This document shows, one piece after another, positions 19,761 through 27,316 of a stretch of 29,173 nt of DNA. The DNA comes from a virus. Where the stretch lies: the IMG/VR virus record IMGVR_UViG_3300005838_000046, positions 1 through 29,173 of that record. The stretch is one strand, 5' to 3'. The stretch's first letter is position 1. The number at the start of each line of letters is the position of its first letter. The notes beneath the pieces were generated by a model. That model worked only from the letters and a program-made list of their open reading frames with translations, did not search any database and was not told where the DNA came from. A program made the position numbers and the translations under genes.

Positions 19761-20177
19761 ATGGGTAATTCCAACATGTATCAAAGTGCAGAAACTGCAA
19801 AGAATCTTATTGTAGATAATTGGACTTTATCATCTCAACCAGATATAACTTTCGTATGGGAAGAAAGAACCACTGGTTTTATGGACGATAGGCGTGATTT
19901 CATATTAGTGACTCCTACCAATGAAGATCCACAATATTTTGGTCTACATGGTGAAGATTTTCTACATACTATTTATGTTAAAATAGAGGTACATTCATTT
20001 AAAAATCTACAACATCATGAAAATTTGGTAGATGAAGTGTTTAGAATAGTGAAAGCAAACATACGAGGAACTGATTATGTGGATCTAATGTTAACCCAAT
20101 CTAACCATGATAATGATTTATATAGGAATATTTATAGGCATACCATCGTTATGAAGTACAGAAAACTTAATCCATAA
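19761..20177 (+). CDS. Tail terminator (tail completion) protein
   Basis: 138 residues with an N-terminal helix (AETAKNLIVDNW), central strands and a helix HENLVDEVFRIVKANI before a final strand, the alpha/beta layout of gpU/gp17-type tail terminators that cap the tail tube and join it to the head. Size and position directly before the tube gene match. The assignment is by order and secondary structure, without a diagnostic motif. Confidence 0.6.
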   Translation: MGNSNMYQSAETAKNLIVDNWTLSSQPDITFVWEERTTGFMDDRRDFILVTPTNEDPQYFGLHGEDFLHTIYVKIEVHSFKNLQHHENLVDEVFRIVKANIRGTDYVDLMLTQSNHDNDLYRNIYRHTIVMKYRKLNP

Positions 20178-20179
20178 TA

Positions 20180-20186
20180 TTTATAA
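20180..20186 (+). promoter_or_regulatory. TATA box for the tail tube gene
   Basis: TTTATAA, 21 nt before the ATG at 20208. Confidence 0.6.
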
Positions 20187-20207
20187 GGTAATAGTTTAAA
20201 TAATATC

Positions 20208-21188
20208 ATGGTACGAACTGGTGCTCATGTATATGTAAAATACGGCTGGGAAGGAGACACTTACGGTGTTTTAGACGCAACTGGTTCAGGTCAAGTAGCA
20301 GATAAAAAATTCGGTCTTCAAGACAAAATGTCTAGTCTTACACTCACAAATAATAAAGTTAATTTAGCTAAACTTAATCAAAATACAGTAGATAAATTTG
20401 CATACGGTCAACAACAAGGATCTGCTTCAATGTCATTTACACTTTCAAGCCCGTGGATAATTGGTTCAATTTTAGGATCTCCAACTAAAGCAGGTACAAC
20501 ACCATTTACATATACATATCCTGCAAGTGCAGGACTACCTAAGACAGCTAGAACAATTCAAATAGAAGTTGGTTATGACGGATTATCAGCAGATATAGTC
20601 AGAACATTAAAAGGTGGAATTGTAGGATCACTTTCCATAAGTGCTTCAGTAGGTGGATTAGTAGACTGTAGTGCAGATATTACTTACGGTATAGAAACAG
20701 CACCATCAACAACCTTGACAGCAACACCTACAAAACCAGCAGAAGAATTTCCATATACATTCGCTCACGCAGAGTTATATTTTGCAGGAGCATTAGTTGC
20801 ACAGTGTCAAGATGCAAGTTTAAGTCTTACACAAAATGCAGAACTACTTTATGGTTTAGGTAGTCATTCAGGTGCAGCAGCATACAAACGAGTCTTGGAT
20901 ATAACTGGTTCATTCAAAGCCTCATGGTTAAATAAAAATTTACTAGATGATTTACTTGCACAGATAGCAGCAGTTCCTCAAGAAACAGTTGGTGGAGGAG
21001 CAACAGAATTTAGATTAACATTTGAAAAATCTTCTGCTGAAAAAATAGTAATAACCTTGACAGGATTGGCAATAAATGATCATGGTGTCTCAGGTCTTGA
21101 ACCAGTAGAACCAGTATTTGAAGACATTAGTTGGACAGCAAAGACCATATCTGTAGTAGCAACCTCTGCAGCAACAGCAGAACAATAA
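20208..21188 (+). CDS. Major tail tube protein
   Basis: 326 residues, almost entirely beta. The SASMSFTLSSPWIIGSILGS segment and repeated Thr/Ser/Gly strands are like siphovirus tube proteins. The second half (from YTFAHAELYFAGAL) resembles the first in its strand pattern, so it may contain two tube domains. There is no sheath gene beside it, arguing for a non-contractile tail. Next come the chaperone and tape-measure genes, the standard order. Its composition suggests high expression from its own promoter. Confidence 0.75.
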   Translation: MVRTGAHVYVKYGWEGDTYGVLDATGSGQVADKKFGLQDKMSSLTLTNNKVNLAKLNQNTVDKFAYGQQQGSASMSFTLSSPWIIGSILGSPTKAGTTPFTYTYPASAGLPKTARTIQIEVGYDGLSADIVRTLKGGIVGSLSISASVGGLVDCSADITYGIETAPSTTLTATPTKPAEEFPYTFAHAELYFAGALVAQCQDASLSLTQNAELLYGLGSHSGAAAYKRVLDITGSFKASWLNKNLLDDLLAQIAAVPQETVGGGATEFRLTFEKSSAEKIVITLTGLAINDHGVSGLEPVEPVFEDISWTAKTISVVATSAATAEQ

Positions 21189-21191
21189 CAC

Positions 21192-21200
21192 TTTAATATA
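21192..21200 (+). promoter_or_regulatory. TATA box for the tail chaperone gene
   Basis: TTTAATATA, 19 nt before the ATG at 21220. Confidence 0.6.
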
Positions 21201-21219
21201 ACAATTATACACAATATAT

Positions 21220-21630
21220 ATGATTAAATCGTTTGAGATCCCGTGGGACAATAATACAAAAGAAACTGTATCATACGAAGATGATATTACATTTGGTGAA
21301 TTAGAAGCAATTCTAAATCAATGTTTAGATATGACTCAGGTAAATGAACCTAAGGTTAACTTGCCACTTTATAGACAGTTAATATTAACAGCAGTAATTA
21401 CAAAAGCACCTTTTAAAGTAAAAGAAGTTGCTTCAATTAGAAATCTTAAATCAAGTGTAGCAAAGACCATCATGAAGGAGGTCATGAAAGACTACCCTTT
21501 AGCGAAATATTTGGAAGAGTGGGTGGAGACTTTCGTGGGACAGGATATAGCAGAGGCACAGGAAATCTCTACTACTTCTTCGCAAGGGAATACGGTTGGA
21601 CGAAAGACCAAGTCGACTCGCAGCCAATAG
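21220..21630 (+). CDS. Tail assembly chaperone, short form (gpG-like)
   Basis: 136 residues. An N-terminal beta part (MIKSFEIPWDNNTKETVSYE) and a helical domain, then a polar tail. In siphoviruses this gene sits between tail tube and tape measure, and its product coats the tape measure during assembly. A second frame (-1) is open from 21450 to 21707 and encodes a conserved-looking T-domain, so this is the 0-frame product of a probable frameshifting gene. The last ~40 residues (SSQGNTVGRKTKSTRSQ) look like shadow coding beneath the T frame. Confidence 0.75.
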   Translation: MIKSFEIPWDNNTKETVSYEDDITFGELEAILNQCLDMTQVNEPKVNLPLYRQLILTAVITKAPFKVKEVASIRNLKSSVAKTIMKEVMKDYPLAKYLEEWVETFVGQDIAEAQEISTTSSQGNTVGRKTKSTRSQ

Positions 21631-21707
21631 GCTATCTTAATACAATTATATCTGAATATAAAGACGAACAACGTAAAGAACGTGTAAATTTAAATAGATC
21701 TAAGTAA
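21220..21707 (+). CDS. Tail assembly chaperone, predicted -1 frameshift product (gpGT-like)
   Basis: Predicted 162-residue fusion: 94 codons of the 0 frame to 21501, then 68 residues in the -1 frame ending before 21707. The added part contains LYYFFAREYGWTKDQVDSQP, which resembles T-domains of phage chaperones (aromatic FxxREYGW followed by QV-x2-LP type sequence). The downstream frame has no promoter or good ribosome site at its first GTG (21519), so frameshift expression is the simpler reading. The exact slip site is inferred, not proven. Confidence 0.65.
21495..21501 (+). other. Candidate -1 slippery heptamer CCCTTTA
   Basis: In the chaperone 0 frame it reads C CCT TTA, the X XXY YYZ form, and lies inside the window 21450-21630 where both frames are open. 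No other perfect heptamer in the right phase was found there. Confidence 0.55.
21689..21696 (+). promoter_or_regulatory. TATA box for the tape measure gene
   Basis: TTTAAATA, 24 nt before the ATG at 21721; lies inside the T-domain end. Confidence 0.45.
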
Positions 21708-21720
21708 TAGGTTATATATC

Positions 21721-23661
21721 ATGGTAACAGAAATTTCATTTGAGCAAGAGAAAGAACTTATTGAACTTGAAGCAAGAAAAAAAATAGAGGTTGCAACATC
21801 ACAATCAAAGATTTATATGTTACAAAAACAAGGTGCTTTACAAACTGACCATGCTTTGAAAGGTCAAAGACGTATGCTAGAAGTTATGACTAAATCTATG
21901 GGTGGTGGTGGAGTTCTTGGAACAGCAATGGCAATGTTACAATCTGTAGGTGGAATGGGATTCCAAAACATGAAAGATAAACAAGCATTAGCAAATCAAG
22001 GTGGACAATTTCATAAAGATCCTGCAGAACGTAAAAGATTTGGTATGTTACAACAAAGTGGAACTGTTGGTGTGTTTTCAAAATTAGATAAAATATTTGA
22101 GAAAAATTTTGGTGGTGATTCTAAATGGAATAAGATGTTTGCTGGAAGAGGTAAAATGGCAGCAGTAGGAATGGGAATAGGTGCTGCAGGAGCAGGAATA
22201 GGATTAGGTGCTAAAATCATTGATTCATCTCCGTTAATGCAACAGATGTTAAAATTACTTAACTTTGGTATTATGCTTGTACTTAGACCTATAGGTGACT
22301 TTTTCGGCATGCTCATGCGACCAATATTAATATTGTTGTTACGAAAGTTTATCATACCATTTTATCAAACTGTATATCCGTGGTTCTTAAATGCTGCAAA
22401 TCAATTAAATAATTCAACCAAAGCTATTGAAGATATAGGAGAGGGTATTGTTAAATCAGTAGAAACAAGTGGTAAGTTTATTGTTGGAAAACTTGATCCT
22501 ACACTTACTCCAAATAAAACTCCAATAGGAACACCAGATGGAACAACTAAAGTAGGGTTAAAAATTCAATCTCTTACAGATATTATTACTAAAAGATTTC
22601 CAAAGGCATTTGCTGCTACTGCTACTCCTACTCCTACTCCTAAAGTTAAAACTCCTACTCCTAAAGTTAAAACTCCTATAACAGGAGCACAGGGTAAGTC
22701 AATTCTTAAACAAGCAGGTTTAGGTACTAAAACTTTAACAGGAGCACAGGGTAAGGCAGCAATTAATGCAGCTACTAAACCACCACCAACTTTGCCTAAA
22801 ACTACAAAACCAAGAACCCCGTGGTTAAATACAAAAGTACCTAGTCCTGCACCCGTTATCAAGGCATCTACAAAAGCTGTTAATGTTGCACTTAAAAGTA
22901 TAAAGGCAGTAGATGCTGTTATGAGTTTACCTGCACAACTTGCAGTAAAAGTTGGTAAAGGTGGTCTTAAATTAGCAGATAAAGCTATTGCAGCAGCCAA
23001 TGCAGTGTCTCTTGGAACTAATGCTAAAGTAGCAAATGTAGCTAAAAGTGCTGCTAGCCCTATAACAAAACCAGTTGCAGGTGCAGCAACAAAAGCAGTA
23101 AGTAAAATAGCAGCCACAACAACAGCAAAAATAGCAACAAGAGCTATACCTATAGTAGGTCAAGTGTTATTGGGAATAGACGCATTAGGAACTGCAATAC
23201 AAGCCATAGCACCTGATCATTACAAATCTTTTAACAAGGGTGTTCGTGAAGGTGGATCAGCAATAGGTATTCCTGATTGGTTGACTGAAGGTGCTTTAGA
23301 CTTTGTAGGATTTGGTGAACAGTCAACAGGTCAACAGTTAGTCGGTTTAGCTGAAACATTAGCAGCACCAGTTACAGGAGGAAGGAATAATAGTGGTAGA
23401 AGACATGCATTTGGTGGAATGATAAGTGAAGAGGTTAGAGGTTTCGGTAAATCAGGTAGAAGATATGTATTTGGAGAAGGAGGATCTGAAATGGTTACAC
23501 CTATGTCTAAAATGGGAAGACGTAGTGGTGGAGGTGACTCAGGCGTAACAGTAAACGTAACAGTTAATGGTAACATATACTCAGATAGAGATATGCTTAA
23601 ATTTCAAAGAACAATAATGAAAGCAATAGAGACAAGTAGTACGAGGAAGGCTAAATTATGA
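21721..23661 (+). CDS. Tape measure protein
   Basis: 646 residues. A charged N-terminal coiled coil (about 5-55), Gly/Ala-rich hydrophobic segments (about 145-165 and 178-215), a Thr/Pro/Lys repeat zone (about 300-345), an Ala/Lys-rich helical stretch and a Gly-rich C-terminus ending in GVTVNVTVNGNIYSDRDM, a common end of tape-measure proteins. The protein would set tail length and be ejected at infection. At about 0.15 nm per residue the tail would be near 97 nm (my estimate). Position after the chaperone supports the call. The stop overlaps the next start (ATGA). Confidence 0.8.
   Translation: MVTEISFEQEKELIELEARKKIEVATSQSKIYMLQKQGALQTDHALKGQRRMLEVMTKSMGGGGVLGTAMAMLQSVGGMGFQNMKDKQALANQGGQFHKDPAERKRFGMLQQSGTVGVFSKLDKIFEKNFGGDSKWNKMFAGRGKMAAVGMGIGAAGAGIGLGAKIIDSSPLMQQMLKLLNFGIMLVLRPIGDFFGMLMRPILILLLRKFIIPFYQTVYPWFLNAANQLNNSTKAIEDIGEGIVKSVETSGKFIVGKLDPTLTPNKTPIGTPDGTTKVGLKIQSLTDIITKRFPKAFAATATPTPTPKVKTPTPKVKTPITGAQGKSILKQAGLGTKTLTGAQGKAAINAATKPPPTLPKTTKPRTPWLNTKVPSPAPVIKASTKAVNVALKSIKAVDAVMSLPAQLAVKVGKGGLKLADKAIAAANAVSLGTNAKVANVAKSAASPITKPVAGAATKAVSKIAATTTAKIATRAIPIVGQVLLGIDALGTAIQAIAPDHYKSFNKGVREGGSAIGIPDWLTEGALDFVGFGEQSTGQQLVGLAETLAAPVTGGRNNSGRRHAFGGMISEEVRGFGKSGRRYVFGEGGSEMVTPMSKMGRRSGGGDSGVTVNVTVNGNIYSDRDMLKFQRTIMKAIETSSTRKAKL
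22630..22671 (+). repeat. Two perfect 21-bp tandem copies in the tape measure gene
   Basis: 22630-22650 and 22651-22671 are identical and encode TPTPKVK twice. Shortly after, a 20-bp direct repeat TAACAGGAGCACAGGGTAAG occurs at 22679-22698 and 22736-22755 (encoding TGAQGK). These are in-frame length-changing duplications. Confidence 0.9.
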
Positions 23662-24572
23662 CTGATATAATGATAGAGTTGTATAAGATTCACCCTGAAT
23701 CATATCTTCCTCAAGGTGGCACAACTCAAACAAATACTTATAGAATAGATAGATTTCAAGCTAAAACATTTGAAACTATAGGGATAGATTTAAACACACC
23801 CATATCACCTATGCCATTACCTGAAGATAAATCAACAGAAAATATATTGGTAAAAATGGAAGGTAACTCACAACAGATAAGATTTGGTTGTAAATTTGAT
23901 TCTAACTTGGTCACATTAGCTAATGTAACTGGTATAGCATTAGATGAAATATTGGAAGAAGATGATCATATAGACGTTGATAAGTATGATAATAATGGAA
24001 CTGAAACTGATTATGTTTATGTTGACCAAGTTGAAGCCAATAATATAAAGTTAGTAGATTCTTTTCTTAGTAACTTTGAATCAAGATCAATTACAGATAC
24101 ATTTCTATTAAGAATTATAGACACTACCACTGACTCAATATTTTATGAAGGTGCAGGATCTATACAATCAATCTCAACATCTGTAGATTCAGGTTCTCCT
24201 GTAGTATGGACTGTTAATGTAGACTATTTAGTAGGAAATGTAATGTCAATATATGATGCAGATACTCCTGAAATGGTAACAGGTTTAGAGATAAGTAGTC
24301 CTGCATCAGGAAGTATAAGATATAGATGGACTGATCCTGTAAGATCAGGTGGAACTAATATTATATCATTTTCTTTGGGTTATCAAAAAGTTGGTGATGC
24401 TGTTACAAGTTATCATAAAGTTACGCAGGCTGCTGCAACTGCTAGTATAACAAATGGTAAATATCAATTTACTGCAACATCATTAACAGGTCAATATTAT
24501 GTCTTCATAGTTGCTAAAAATACAGGTGGTTCAGGCATACGTTCAGAGAGAGTAAGAGTTGATTCTACTTGA
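23658..24572 (+). CDS. Distal tail protein with C-terminal FnIII-like domain
   Basis: 304 residues. Residues 1-200 are beta-rich (distal-tail-like position after the tape measure). Residues about 204-304 look like a fibronectin type III domain: PEMVTGLEISSPASGSIRYR, WTDP, then ISFSLGYQKVG and GQYYVFIVAKNTGGSG. FnIII domains on phage tails commonly aid weak surface binding. The start shares ATGA with the tape measure stop, and the next gene starts in its stop codon (TTGA). Confidence 0.65.
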   Translation: MTDIMIELYKIHPESYLPQGGTTQTNTYRIDRFQAKTFETIGIDLNTPISPMPLPEDKSTENILVKMEGNSQQIRFGCKFDSNLVTLANVTGIALDEILEEDDHIDVDKYDNNGTETDYVYVDQVEANNIKLVDSFLSNFESRSITDTFLLRIIDTTTDSIFYEGAGSIQSISTSVDSGSPVVWTVNVDYLVGNVMSIYDADTPEMVTGLEISSPASGSIRYRWTDPVRSGGTNIISFSLGYQKVGDAVTSYHKVTQAAATASITNGKYQFTATSLTGQYYVFIVAKNTGGSGIRSERVRVDST

Positions 24573-26506
24573 AATCTTTTGCTAAACTTGTTAAAGAAGA
24601 CACTCAAGATATTGGAGGTTCTGATGTAAGAGTAGTATCCACTGTTCCTATGGATCATGCAGAAATAGCAAGAGATGGGTTAAGAGCAGTAGATTCTGGT
24701 ATATTCAAAGTTCCTTCAAGAATATCATCACTTATAGGAGATGAATATAAATACATACAAGACGTAGCAGATGCAACACATTTGAGAGGTGCTTATTTGT
24801 TTCAAGGCTCATGTCTTGATGAAAGTGGATATAACAATGATCCTGTAAATCAAACACATAGTACTTTATCTGGATTTACAGATTATGATGGATTGGATTA
24901 TACTTTAACTACAACTGCAAATAATAAATTCAAAGGATTTTACGGTGCTACTGCAACAAGTAATGGTAAAGGTGCTATAATTCCAAACAAGTTTCTTAAA
25001 GACGGTACTACCAATACATTAGATTTCTCAGGAGATTTTGATATATTTTGTTGGGTTGAACCAGAAGACGGTGAACAAGGTGGAGTTATATTTTCAAAAA
25101 TTAATAGTTCTGGTGAAGGCATAACAATTAAATTAGGTATGACTTCTAATCAATTTTATGCAATCGCAACCATTGAGAATACTACTTCAGGAGTAGGATC
25201 TAAATCATTTTCTACTTCAGGTAGTGATGGTGGCTCTGCATCATACTGTCAAGCTGATACACCATGTCTTGTGAGATTACAAAGAAAAGGTATAACATTT
25301 AATTTATGGTTAGTTAATGGTTCAGAGAGTATTCCTTTTGGAGCACCCAATGGAACTTATACTGGAACTGCTTCATATCCAAAATCATCAGGCTCTTTTT
25401 CAGTTCCAACTGATGCAACTATAGGATCAAAAGCATCAGCATGGAGTACTAATACTGTTACATCAACAAATAGTAAATTTGAAGGAAAATTATATTCTAT
25501 AAGAATATATTCTAATGTACTTGACTCAGAAAGTTCCAAACAAATATTTTCATCAAGACCTATACCTTTGATCATGAAACTTGCAGGAACAGTATGGAAA
25601 ATAGAATCTAGTATAGATCAAAAGAAAATATATGTAAAAGGATTTGGTAAAGTCATAATAGATTCAGTTATAAGTGATATAATATTACCTAGTGGAAGTA
25701 CTTATGTTACTGGTGAATGGTATAGAAATTTAAGTCCTGCAACAAGTCCAAGTAGATCTGGTAAAACTTTCACTATTTGTTCCTCTGTAGAAATTATAAG
25801 ATCAATATTTGCTCACCTTAATCAAACACTTATAAATTCACCTAATTTTAAATTAAGTGTAAGAGATCTAACTTCAGTATCAAATACAATAAACTCTTAT
25901 GAAGGATCAGGTAATTTCTTAGAAATTATTAATCAGTTAATGACTATAGTAGATAAATCATTTTATGTATCACCAAGAGGTAAATGTATTATAGAAGATA
26001 ATGATATTGATTTAACTGATACATTGAAATTTGGTAAACTATATGATGTAACTGCTGATGGATATGATGATAGTATGACTGTAAACGATTTATATGTATC
26101 AACCAGAATATCAGGTAGTTTTAATATAATACACGATTCTGATACAACTTCTATTAATCTTATAGGATTATACTCAAAAAGAATATTTACACCACAAATT
26201 ACTGATGCAGCAGCAGCAATAATTTTTAGAAATAAATTTCTTACAAAACATGCAGTTATTAATACCAGATATACTATAGTTGCTCCTGCTTTGATAGATT
26301 TTGTTAGAGAGAATTTCAAGGTAAAGGTAACAAATACCACTAAAAATCTTGATGTCAGTACCACAATAAAATCAATAACTTGGACTTACCCAGAAGGTAA
26401 AACAACCATAGAGACAGGTGACTTCCTATTGGACGCATTTGATATTGAAAAGACCTCAGCAGAGGCAATCAGTAACCTAGTCACAGATACCAATTTGAAC
26501 CCATAA
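24569..26506 (+). CDS. Tail hub/baseplate protein with LamG-like insertion
   Basis: 645 residues, TTG start in a TTGA overlap. Residues about 73-330 form a concanavalin/LamG-type jelly roll: GAYLFQGSCLDESGYNND, FDIFCWVEPEDGEQGGVIFS, LVRLQRKGITFNLWLVNG and FEGKLYSIRIYSNVLDSE are classic strands of that fold. The remainder (about 335-645) has the alternating strand-helix pattern of a gp27/Tal-type tail hub, ending with VTNTTKNLDVSTTIKSITWT. The insert likely binds sugars or S-layer glycans; the hub would close the tail tip. Both roles are inferred from fold recognition by eye. Confidence 0.65.
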   Translation: MKSFAKLVKEDTQDIGGSDVRVVSTVPMDHAEIARDGLRAVDSGIFKVPSRISSLIGDEYKYIQDVADATHLRGAYLFQGSCLDESGYNNDPVNQTHSTLSGFTDYDGLDYTLTTTANNKFKGFYGATATSNGKGAIIPNKFLKDGTTNTLDFSGDFDIFCWVEPEDGEQGGVIFSKINSSGEGITIKLGMTSNQFYAIATIENTTSGVGSKSFSTSGSDGGSASYCQADTPCLVRLQRKGITFNLWLVNGSESIPFGAPNGTYTGTASYPKSSGSFSVPTDATIGSKASAWSTNTVTSTNSKFEGKLYSIRIYSNVLDSESSKQIFSSRPIPLIMKLAGTVWKIESSIDQKKIYVKGFGKVIIDSVISDIILPSGSTYVTGEWYRNLSPATSPSRSGKTFTICSSVEIIRSIFAHLNQTLINSPNFKLSVRDLTSVSNTINSYEGSGNFLEIINQLMTIVDKSFYVSPRGKCIIEDNDIDLTDTLKFGKLYDVTADGYDDSMTVNDLYVSTRISGSFNIIHDSDTTSINLIGLYSKRIFTPQITDAAAAIIFRNKFLTKHAVINTRYTIVAPALIDFVRENFKVKVTNTTKNLDVSTTIKSITWTYPEGKTTIETGDFLLDAFDIEKTSAEAISNLVTDTNLNP

Positions 26507-26539
26507 TAAAGATTACTGTCTTATTCAAAGACAATAATA

Positions 26540-26547
26540 TTTAAATA
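26540..26547 (+). promoter_or_regulatory. TATA box for tail-tip/fibre genes
   Basis: TTTAAATA, 21 nt before the ATG at 26569. Confidence 0.65.
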
Positions 26548-26568
26548 CTTCAATATTAAACATATTAC

Positions 26569-27147
26569 ATGTTAATTCACGGTAACGGCAAACAACTTCC
26601 AACAGAAATAGATCCAAAAAATAATATTTGTGTAGTAGTCACTCATCAAGACGGTTCAAAAGACTGGTGGTATGGCTCAAACCTAGTCACTAATGACGGT
26701 GATATATTTTACGCTAAACAGTCAGCAGAAGAAAATCCTGCAACAAATGAAAACTTTCATGCTTCAGCATGCGTTCTACAAAACCCTGCTTCAGCAGATA
26801 CCATTGCAAAAACAGATGCATATGGTCAAGTAAGCAGTCCAATTACAACTACAGGTGCAGTTAGAGGACTAACAGCAACCTACCCATTAACCAATGATCA
26901 GGATTCCGATAATACAGGTGCTTCAGCAGATGCAATATCTTATAGATTTGATTGGGCAACCAACCAAATTGACACATCAGCAGGAAACCCAATTACAGGT
27001 GGAGCAATTTATGATGTTGGACAAACATCACCAGTAAGTGCAACCAAAATCTTGACACACTGGAACTTTACATCACCTGCAACATTCCATAAAACAAGCA
27101 CTGATACACTAAAACTCTTCGTAAATCATACATTTAACGGAGTATAA
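26569..27147 (+). CDS. Virion structural protein, tail-tip region
   Basis: 192 residues, beta-rich, Asn/Thr/Ala-rich. Features: KDWWYGSNLVTNDGDIFYA, a TNDQDSDNTGASADAISYRF middle and a KTSTDTLKLFVNHTFNGV end, a layout I have seen in unnamed phage structural proteins. It starts a new transcription unit that includes the fibre gene. A receptor-binding or fibre-base role is likely but unproven. Confidence 0.6.
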   Translation: MLIHGNGKQLPTEIDPKNNICVVVTHQDGSKDWWYGSNLVTNDGDIFYAKQSAEENPATNENFHASACVLQNPASADTIAKTDAYGQVSSPITTTGAVRGLTATYPLTNDQDSDNTGASADAISYRFDWATNQIDTSAGNPITGGAIYDVGQTSPVSATKILTHWNFTSPATFHKTSTDTLKLFVNHTFNGV

Positions 27148-27151
27148 CCCT

Positions 27152-27316
27152 TTGCCTAAAGGCTTATCTATGGGAGGCATATTTAATTTGTTAGAAAGAA
27201 TTAGTATGAAGTTCCCAAAAGCAACAGGTGGACTTGATGATAAAGTAAGATTTGATGAGAAGGTTAATTTTGTATTAACAAAGGTTAATAAGGAAGAGAT
27301 ACGAGGTAATAACTGA
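27152..27316 (+). CDS. 54-residue protein between tail-tip and fibre genes
   Basis: LPKGLSMGGIFNLLERISMK followed by FPKATGG and a charged helix (DDKVRFDEKVNFVLTKVNKE). The TTG start has GGAG 9 nt upstream; an ATG six codons later (27170) is the alternative. The stop shares a base with the fibre start (TGATG), which supports translation. It may be a fibre chaperone or connector; no family is recognised. Confidence 0.55.
   Translation: MPKGLSMGGIFNLLERISMKFPKATGGLDDKVRFDEKVNFVLTKVNKEEIRGNN

Noticed and set aside
21519-21707. Independent 62-codon gene for the T-domain
   Set aside because: GTG start without a TATA box or ribosome site; the frameshift explanation fits gene order and the slippery heptamer better.
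22566-23117. Long minus-strand frame (183 codons) opposite the tape measure gene
   Set aside because: Caused by the Ala/Lys-rich codon pattern of the sense gene; no promoter and hydrophobic nonsense composition.
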